Source of the DNA: Notospermus geniculatus
Lineage: Eukaryota > Nemertea > Pilidiophora > Heteronemertea > Lineidae
Direction: 5' to 3'
Assembly: GCA_002633025.1 (NCBI GenBank)
Contig: NMRB01000631.1
Location: 208,050 to 272,049 of the forward strand
Length of the DNA stretch: 64,000 nt
The notes below the pieces were generated by a model. It was not told the origin of the DNA. It was given only the letters and a program-made list of their open reading frames with translations, and made no database searches. The position numbers were made by a program, and so were the translations under genes. Position 1 is the first letter of the stretch. Every line of letters begins with the position of its first letter. This document shows, in pieces, positions 56,401 to 64,000 of the stretch.

Positions 56401-58552
56401 AAGATACGTGACCTTTCACTCTAAGAGCCTCTCGCTCATGGCTACCGTATGTTGACAGATCACTCGGAGACATATTACACGACGCTTAATGACGGAAGAC
56501 GGATTAATCCTTCAAGCTAACTGATGATGTAGTAACATCTAGGAGAACCACATTTCTTTGAGAAAAAAATTAGGATTGGGAACCATCAAAAATAGATAAG
56601 CGAGCGATAGGACAGCAAAAGAAATTTACCAATGTCCACCGACAGGAAAATTATCCATAAGGTGATTAGAAATGGCTTGGAGACCCAGAAGTTTCCAAAA
56701 CGCTTCAAGCCGTTTGTTTTTTACGACGCAGTCTACTCCATCGACAAGGAGAACTACTCTCACATAATTATTCGGGTGCCGACCTATTCAAGGTTAGCTT
56801 CCAACCAAGGACGACATTTCTTTGCGCGAGACAAGGAAGTAACGGCAACGTCTAGGTTCTTCCCCTGAGCCACGAAAAAACAAGTTTTTTAATGACTTTT
56901 ATATGACTTTTCAGCTTTACTTTATGACCATCTGGTCACCAATAAATCTGAATTATTGGCGTTGTTTGATAAATTCTGGGTCCCACTGTTTAGGCAGACG
57001 AACTCAAAAGTTCGACAATTAGTAAATTTTTATTTTAATTAAACGATGAAATCGGTGAATCTATTTAGCAAAAAATAACAAGTTGATAACAATATTTTAT
57101 GACTTTTTAATGACTTTTTATCATTTCACAAAATTTCATGACTTTTTAGGCCTTATTTTCAGACTTTCGCTGTTTATGACTTTTTTATGGGGAAAGAACC
57201 CTGAACGTGTTTTTTTCAAGGGGAATGTGCACAGAAATTGTCCCACCGTTCCTTTTTCCAAGCGCCCACTGTCACCATTCCCTTACCTGACATCAATCAA
57301 CTTCTACTTTTAACGCATAGTAATGAATATCTTATATAACATAAATTAAAGAAACCGACAGTATTTACCTGTACTTTGACATATCACGACCAATTTGTTT
57401 AAAACCAGCATTTTATGCTATCAAACATTCATAAAACGCTTTTCCAATTTAAGATTTTTGATGTTGGATTGGGCGATTAATCAACAATGACATTGTAACT
57501 TCCCCAATGGGTCTTCCGTCAATTGGAACGGCTCACCAACACCGCGATCGCACATCCCATAAGGAACATTAAGTTTCCCATGTATCAATATCCAACATAA
57601 AACACTGTTTGTAACCAAGTGACAAGGATTGTCTTGAACATAATCATTAAAGTCATAAGTTCACGAGAACGACCCTGGATATCGATTTGATTTTTTTTTT
57701 CTTCAAACAAGAGTAGTGAAAATTTGTTAGCAACAGTTAGATGATGAAAAAAGTGTTATGCTCACAGTCCATCATCAATCAGATTATTTCACTTGGAAGC
57801 ATGCCACTTTCACGTGACTTTCTTAACTCGTGTTCGAACAAAAACACGAATTGATGGCTACGGTAGCTCTCATGAAAGTATGATTTTAAAAACGCCATCA
57901 AAACTGATTTAACTCCGTCGATTAACTGATAACATCTACTTTTCCTTAAACCCCAATTCGTGAAAATCCGATGTAAAAAAGGAAAATGTGTTAAAAACTC
58001 GTATGTGGCAAATAAATTTTATATTAGTAGTCTTTTTTCATATTTTTGAGTGATTTATATACAGTTATTGCCGATAGATATGGCCACAATGTATTGTAGC
58101 GTATCATACATGTATACAAACCGTTCCTTATCCGCTATGCACCCATCGTTACCACTTAAATATGGAAGAAGAGGTTGGAGAACCCACACAAGGATTGGAA
58201 CCTTAGATACGATGGTTACCAAATCATTGGTCGAACATGTCGCGTAGCGCTAGAGTCGCGGCTCGCCAAAGACAGCAGTTCCCAGAAGGAATTGAGAATC
58301 AAAATGGAATAATAAAACGGCCACTATGGCAGAAGTTGGCTCTTCGATGGTTATACGGGAAACATCATTGGTGAAGCACCGACTTCAAAAGCCAAGTAAT
58401 AACATCTGTATGCTGGACAATACGACCACTGAACTCCATGCCAGTCAGAACTGTTTACCCCAATTCGGCGTGACATGAGTCAATTTTCAGTTCAATGACT
58501 TGGAGCTGCGAGTTACATCAGCCAAGTTAGGCCTGGATTTCCGCGATCGCCA
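53495..58552. other. Non-coding; no firm feature
   Basis: A frame at 56632-56868 ends its plausible part at TTCAAG/GTTAGC, a possible donor, but I do not recognise the peptide and no acceptor is clear. ATGACTTTTT phrases recur at 56890-57190. No further PPIP5K exon was seen. Confidence 0.4.
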
Positions 58553-58655
58553 GGGGTCGTATTCATAAACAAAGTGTGATAGGCTACTTATCTTTTGTGT
58601 TGAACAAAGGATAAGTGTCACACTTAGACTTAAGTAGTTTTATGAATATGACCCC
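58553..58655. repeat. 103-bp hairpin element with GGGGTC..ATTCATAAA ends
   Basis: GGGGTCGTATTCATAAAC pairs with GTTTTATGAATATGACCCC. The inner segments CTTATCTTTTGTGTT and AACAAAGGATAAG are also inverted. Confidence 0.75.
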
Positions 58656-60390
58656 AGCATTCTATGAAGAAAATATATGTACGAGAAGAACGGTGATGAT
58701 TCATATTAACACTCCGAGGGCCAAACTGTATGAACTGATATTTCATTTCAATTCTCTGTCATTTCTGGGACACGCTGTAGGTACAGAGAAGGTTACAGAA
58801 TGCATGCAAACAGGACAAGCTTACCTTGAAAATCCGGCCCGTCTGTAATTATAGAGCTGCTAGACCCAACGAAGTGTCCTACTCATTCAATTTCTTCGAT
58901 TACATTGAGTTATATAGTTTAGCAGAATGTCGTCGCATGTCCCACCATCACAAACAGTAGAAGATGTTTAACTAAGCAGAGAGGATTGGAATGTTACGAT
59001 GTAAAGACAATTTTGCGTGGTGGTGTCACCCACGTGATATGAGAAGATTCGTTATCTGATTGATAAACATGTCATCACTTTGAAAATGTTCATATCAGCT
59101 GTGAATAACAATTGAAAAAAGTTTGTCGCAAGGGTATTTTAATAACAAAGAACTTCCTATTGGCAATGAATTCTGAATTCAGGAAGGACTCCAGATTTGC
59201 CAGGCAAGCACAGACAAGGAAGATGTGAAAGAATAAACGTTGGTTGGGAATCTACATGTAAATGCAATTTAGTTAAACAAGTTTCTAGACGTTAATGATA
59301 TTCTGGAAGCAGTTATCCAGTTTATCCAGAGAATAATGATGATCCAGTACATGTCATTAGTTTCACCTGCTGGGCTCGGCAAAAAAAGTCTTGAAGAAAA
59401 CTCACTACTCTCTGCAACAACAAGAACGGTGATGTCGTGGTAACCGCCCATCCTACTTATTAATCATAGATATAGAATTTATCATCACACACAATCCTTA
59501 AATCGTCAACTGCAGCTGTCCCGAACCAGACTCATGACGTTCAATTTTTCTTTCGCTGGTGAACAAATTTACTGCTTTAGATACAGCCCAACGATCACAT
59601 ACATCGTAGACTTATAGATTGTGACGATATAAAACTGTTATAAAAACTCCAGAAGAAATTAAAATCCGTAAGCAACGATCAACAATGTGCTGACTGAGGT
59701 AACCAGTCCTGGTTGCTTGCTTTGAGTGCGATAGCAAGAACCCAGATGGGAAGTTTAATATAAGAGCATGCCATGGCGTCTATAGGGAAATATTGGTAAT
59801 TTCATTACTGTATCATCAACCGTGGTCTTATCTTTGCGACGGTCGCGTATTAAAAATATTTTCTTACCAGATCCCACGACCTCGACAAGGTCCCCTTGTC
59901 CACAACATCTCGACATAAACAAAACCATGTTGCCTTTATCGATTTGTGCGCAATGTCAATTACAAACATATTTTGCCGCGGACAGACGAGCACCCTTGGG
60001 GAAATGAAAAAAGACTATTCCAGACGTGCCCCCAGGTTTAAGTGAGAGATAAATGAAAAATCCCTCCCGTGCGATGCTGGTGTAGGAAGAGCAATCAGTC
60101 AGGAATGTTGCCCTAAAGATGATTGATTTATTACCGTTGCTAATTTGTGTCAGCGTTTTGTTTTCTTGCTAGTGCAGTGCGGCAGACGACAGAGAAGAAA
60201 ATATCGCAAATCGTTGGAATACAGAATTTCACCATGGATATTAGTTTAGTATTGACAAAATGACAGAACCGTTTCTGTAGTGGAGTCAGGTGCATGTAAT
60301 ACATTTTTTTCACTAAAGAATTGTGTTTTTGTGAAGATACATGGTGCATTGTCTACATCGAGCTTTTATCTGGCCATATTGACACTTGCA
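58656..60390. other. Non-coding, nothing identified
   Basis: No recognisable coding or repeat feature. Confidence 0.4.
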
Positions 60391-60500
60391 GGAGCCGTTG
60401 TGAGTGGGTCGAATCTCTGGCTAGCGGTCCCAGGTTCGAATCCCACCCATGAGACTCCGCGCAAGTCTCTTTATCTACCTTGCCTCATACCACCCTGGTG
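60391..60500 (+). repeat. tRNA-derived SINE head (plus strand)
   Basis: GGAGCCGTTGTGAGTGGGTC is A-box-like, and GGTTCGAATCCC at 60433-60444 is a good B box. CTGGCTAGCGG and the B-box region resemble the SINE at 23969-24075 (minus), so both may be one family. Confidence 0.55.
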
Positions 60501-60795
60501 TACACGGGTATGTTGGCAAGAATGATCAATGGTGAGACGTTAACGTTGAATTGGCAGTTCTACTGAAAGTGTCGGATGATAACCTCGACTCTGCATGTAG
60601 TTGATATCAGATCTTTAAATTATTTTAACTTAAAATGACTGCTTTCGCGTAGGTTCATACAGAGAATACACGTCTTTGAGATGAATTTTCACGGGCATAT
60701 ATACATGTACACCTTAAAAGTTTATCCGGTTTATTTGTAAACAAATGGCGTGCTTAAAAAAATCCGTACTCCCCTGTCTTGTCACACCTAAAATG

Positions 60796-61107
60796 TACGT
60801 ACACCGGCAACATTTTTCCGACCAAGAACTTTCCTGAGAAACACGATCTTTTGACCCTGTATACACTGGCGAACAACGGCAACATTTGAAGAACATCATC
60901 AGAAACTCGTTTCCCTGCACACTGTCCAACAAGGTATTGGGCCGTATGCACCAACGAAGATTATCTTGAACTCAGGTTGAGCCACAACTTTTCCACTGTC
61001 ACATCATGCCCTGGCATGCCCTGGCAAGTTATGGCTCAACCTGAGTTCAGGATATTCTTCGTTGGTGCATACGGCCCTTAGTGATGGAAAAATGTTGCCA
61101 GGGTACA
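60796..61107. repeat. MITE of the GCAACATTTTT family, copy 2, interrupted
   Basis: GTACACCGGCAACATTTTTCC at the left is matched by GGAAAAATGTTGCCAGGGTA near the right end. The left 145 bases align with 42128-42331 up to CAACAAGGT, where another element (60939-61077) is inserted. Confidence 0.65.
60939..61077. repeat. MITE with GGGCCGTATGCACCA ends, copy 2 (nested)
   Basis: GGGCCGTATGCACCAACGAA is inverted exactly at the right end. ATGCCCTGGC is duplicated in the loop. It is inserted within the 60796-61107 element, hence younger than it. Copy 1 is at 29839-29980. Confidence 0.85.
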
Positions 61108-61440
61108 CAGATAGTTATGCATGAGATCAGAACCCCAGAAGCGAGTCATAGCGCGGGGAGGGAGGGAAATCAAGTGCACTGTCTGGTAATTGTATATCCT
61201 GACAGGCAGTTGTCCTGATATAATAATGTACGTCCTGATGTACACAGTGCATAATGTATGATGACATCCGTCACCTCAGCCAATTGCTGATCACTCAATC
61301 GTCAACCTCATGATTTATGATGCTTTAGGGGAGTCATGGATTATGTCCATATTCGATGGAGTTGACCAGTGTGGTTGGATGGAGTTAGATGAGATTGATC
61401 CCAGGTTCGATTTGAGGAAGGAAAAAGGAGCGACGATGTG
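61108..61440. other. Boundary region, nothing identified
   Basis: Contains either the left flank of the BEL element or the last part of its LTR; the limit is not resolved. Confidence 0.4.
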
Positions 61441-62198
61441 TTCTTGGTGAATGCTATGATACAACTGATTTATTGAAAAGAGCTAGGTTGACATGCACAA
61501 TGATACAATGGTATTTACAGAGCAATTAAGAAGGAACAGAGATAGAACGGAACAGAGATAGAACTCAGAAACAAAGGCTGATTGTGCCAGCCATGTGTGG
61601 CAACGGGATGTTTGCACAGGTTAGGTAAATATAATGTGGAAAACACAAAAAGGGTTTATTCACAGTTTGCCAGAGTTGGCTAAAAGTCGCTAATTTCCCA
61701 CATTCTCCGGCCACTCGAATTGCAAAGTTAAGCTAAAAAGATAATATGTATCACAAACATCAAAGATTAACATCAAAGATTACAATACAGCTATTGATAT
61801 GTTATGAACACAACTGACCAACTGATTTCTAAGCAATAAAGTGTCACCATGCGTAACAACTAAGACAAGTTTAAGATAAACATCAAATGCAAAAATAATA
61901 CAGAGTTTCGAATAATAACACAACAAAATAATTCTAAATCCAAATGAATCACGAGTGAACTGCTAATAATGTATCCTGTATGTAGAATGATGTGAAATAC
62001 GCCACGGAATGTTCGCTTCGCGGACTGTTCATAATGTAAAACAAATGGTAATACAGTTGTACGCCACGGAATGTTCGCTTCGCGGACTGTTCATAATGCA
62101 AAACAAATGGTTATTATAGACATAGTAATCCAAGATATTGTAGAATCCAATTGATTTGGTAATTGTTCACGATTAGTTCACACCTTGAACTGTCAACA
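61441..62198 (-). mobile_element. Probable 3' LTR of the BEL/Pao element
   Basis: On the minus strand the sequence right after the pol stop begins TGTTGACAGTTC, a typical LTR start, four bases past the stop codon. An AATAAA lies on the minus strand at 61469-61474. A 62-bp tandem duplication (61999 and 62061, CGCCACGGAATGTTCGCTTC) is included. The lower limit is a guess because the 5' LTR is outside the window. Confidence 0.5.
61999..62112. repeat. 62-bp tandem duplication in the LTR region
   Basis: ACGCCACGGAATGTTCGCTT and what follows repeats after 62 bases; the second copy stops around 62112. It contains GTTCGCTTCGCGGAC, itself partly palindromic. Confidence 0.85.
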
Positions 62199-62201
62199 TG
62201 A

Positions 62202-64000
62202 TCAATTTTGGTTCTGGAGAATGTCCTGCATTTTCAAATTTGCGATTGCCGCCGCTGTCCTTCTCGGGGGTCGAGTTGGGATGTCAGAGTTCGGAGTATC
62301 TCGGGCGACGGGCTCAATGTCTTTCTTTGCGTCTTCGGTCTCGGCTCTGATTTCTAGCGGGTAGAGTTTTGAGATGGGACGACTGGTTCGTCCTGACTTT
62401 AGGCGGATATCAGCCGCTCGTACTAGTCCATCGTTTCCCACGTGTAACTTTTCAACGACTGCTAGATTCCATAACAAGCGTTTCGTAGTATCACTATGTA
62501 CGAGAACGATATCCCCGACTTTGATGACGTTGTTCATCTGATTGTTCTTGTTGAGTCGATGTCTCTCCCGTAGTGCTGTAACGTATTCCGTTTGCCATCT
62601 TTGCCAGAATCGTTGATGTAAACTGGAAAGATACTTGGTTCGTCTGTTGAGTTCCTGATTCGTTGCTGGTGCAAAGTCTGGATCAGATATCTCATTGTCC
62701 TCGACAAATGGATGCGGCAGTGGTGTGATGAGTCTACCATGTAACAAATGAGCGGGGGTTAACGGCTGTGGATCATCCACATTTGCACTAACGTATGTGA
62801 TCGGCCTGTCATTCAACACTGCTTCGATTTCAGTCACCAGTGTTATGAGTTCGTCCATTGTGACCTTCGCGCGGCCGAGCGTTTTCTTGAGATTGGCTTT
62901 CGTTAATCCTATCAACCGTTCGTAGAATCCGCCAAAGTTTGGTGCTGCTTTCGGAATAAAGTTCCACTCCACTCGTTTTTCAGCAAAGAAGGTAGCAATT
63001 TCCCTGTGTTCGAATAAGCGTTTCAGTTCGTCATTTGCAACAATGAAAGTGCTTTGATTGTCCGATATCACCTTTTTCGGATATGATCGTCTGGCGGCGA
63101 AACGTCTGAACGCGTTTATGAACGCTGTGGGTGTCAGATCAGGTACTACTTCCAAATGAATTGCACGAGATACGGCACATGTGTAGAGATTGATGTATGC
63201 CTTGGCTTCACTACCGTCACGTTGCTTGACGTAGAGTGGTGCGGTGTAGTCTAATCCAGTGATAGTGAATGGGTGGGCTTCTGTGAGCCTACCGGACTGT
63301 AACGGTGCTGGTACTGGTACGTGGTATGGTTTGCCCGAAAGTTTCTTGCAGATGACGCACTTTCTCAAGATCGTTGTCACTGTTTGTCTGATACGTGTGA
63401 TCCAATATTTCTGACGGATAGCAGTTATCGTTGCTTGTACTCCCGAATGCAAGATTTGGTCATGAGTTGCTTTCACAACCAGAGTGCTGAAAGCGTGGTC
63501 AGCGGGCAGTAAGATAGGGAATTTAGTGTCATGTTGAACTGGAGCATTGTGTATCCTGCCTCCACATCGGATCAGATCATGGTCATCGAGAAAGAGACGG
63601 AGTTGTCTTGCGAGTGGGCATTTAGTGTCCTGTTGAAGTCCACATTTTTCCTTGTGGTACACTTCGTTTTGAATTGATCTCACCCAAAGTTCCTCAGCAG
63701 CTAACATTTCCTTTGCTTGGATGTTTCCACATACACGTGCATCCACGTTTGCCTTGAGATTGTTCACGAATCTCCGTACGTACGCTGTCACACGGAGTAA
63801 CCTTGACAAAGAACTGAATCGGTTAACATCGATGATATTTCCAATGCCAACAATTTGTTTCGGTTGGGTGTTGACTGTCAGTGTGACTGCGGACGGTGGT
63901 AACTCTGCGGTATCCTCGTTGGATTCAAGCTTAGCTGCTTTGCCTAGGTCCCATTGTGGCCAAATGCCAGTAGCTAGCCAAGGTGGTCCATACCACCAGA
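62202..64000 (-). CDS. pol: BEL/Pao retrotransposon polyprotein, integrase part
   Basis: Open from the window edge (first full codon at 63998) to a stop at 62202, about 599 codons; the 5' part is outside. A TTG at 63809 is not the real start: WWYGPPWL, a Pao-family motif, lies upstream in the same frame. Counting from codon 63809: integrase zinc finger His116, His121, Cys151, Cys154; catalytic core Asp187 (LDYT), Asp250 (VISDN), Glu297 (GFYERLIG); then a C-terminal DNA-binding domain with GDIVLVHSD near residue 440 and LKSGRTSRPISKLYPLE near the end. The integrase inserts the retrotransposon cDNA into the host genome in the nucleus. All key residues are kept and there are no frameshifts, so the copy is young. 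The stop lies beside the probable LTR. Confidence 0.95.
   Translation of the reverse strand, partial: WWYGPPWLATGIWPQWDLGKAAKLESNEDTAELPPSAVTLTVNTQPKQIVGIGNIIDVNRFSSLSRLLRVTAYVRRFVNNLKANVDARVCGNIQAKEMLAAEELWVRSIQNEVYHKEKCGLQQDTKCPLARQLRLFLDDHDLIRCGGRIHNAPVQHDTKFPILLPADHAFSTLVVKATHDQILHSGVQATITAIRQKYWITRIRQTVTTILRKCVICKKLSGKPYHVPVPAPLQSGRLTEAHPFTITGLDYTAPLYVKQRDGSEAKAYINLYTCAVSRAIHLEVVPDLTPTAFINAFRRFAARRSYPKKVISDNQSTFIVANDELKRLFEHREIATFFAEKRVEWNFIPKAAPNFGGFYERLIGLTKANLKKTLGRAKVTMDELITLVTEIEAVLNDRPITYVSANVDDPQPLTPAHLLHGRLITPLPHPFVEDNEISDPDFAPATNQELNRRTKYLSSLHQRFWQRWQTEYVTALRERHRLNKNNQMNNVIKVGDIVLVHSDTTKRLLWNLAVVEKLHVGNDGLVRAADIRLKSGRTSRPISKLYPLEIRAETEDAKKDIEPVARDTPNSDIPTRPPRRTAAAIANLKMQDILQNQN

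Noticed and set aside
56632-56868. 78-codon frame ending near a possible splice donor
   Set aside because: Could be an exon, but there is no clear acceptor, a weak ATG context and no recognisable family.

Overview
This is a window of animal nuclear DNA, not bacterial or viral. No reading frame forms an operon, the recognisable protein-coding pieces are separate exons with splice signals, and most of the sequence is AT-rich non-coding DNA packed with transposable elements. The palindromes TACATGTA and TAGGCCTA recur throughout. With the BEL/Pao element, tRNA-like SINEs and many fold-back elements, they suggest a marine invertebrate, perhaps an echinoderm or another deuterostome. The species is inference and cannot be proved here.

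Layout. 0.6-1.9 kb is a GC-rich cluster of fold-back elements. 2.08-2.45 kb (minus) holds a probable first coding exon ending at a consensus splice donor. 3-31 kb is intergenic or intronic DNA with short inverted-repeat elements, a 67-bp minisatellite (9.45-9.95 kb), a fold-back element with a 10-bp flanking direct repeat (12.9-13.4 kb), two TTAA-flanked elements meeting head to head (22.6-24.0 kb), three tRNA-like SINE heads, and a 26-bp minisatellite (31.5-31.8 kb). Two related retrotransposon 3' ends with an RNase H domain lie at 32.4-33.5 kb (minus) and 46.4-47.2 kb (plus). 35.2-36.0 kb has an element whose inverted arms are tandem 16-bp repeats.

The most striking region is 47,619-53,488. 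It is bounded by 88-bp identical inverted repeats and flanked by a 6-bp direct repeat (CAGAGT), so it reads as one 5,870-bp transposable unit. It contains several further nested elements and, just inside its right end, an intact-looking exon of an inositol pyrophosphate kinase gene (PPIP5K/VIP1 family) with intron-like flanks. The simplest reading is gene-fragment capture by a non-autonomous DNA transposon.

The window ends in a BEL/Pao LTR retrotransposon on the minus strand (about 61.4-64.0 kb). Its integrase and C-terminal region are open, and a probable 3' LTR follows.

Another unusual element is a repeat family with five copies near 22.1, 27.5, 27.6, 45.8 and 46.3 kb. Its core can fold like a hammerhead ribozyme (CTGAGGA, stem II, GAAA, short stem III, cleavable C); the outer stem is weak. 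No complete host gene, rRNA, true tRNA gene or CRISPR array was found.
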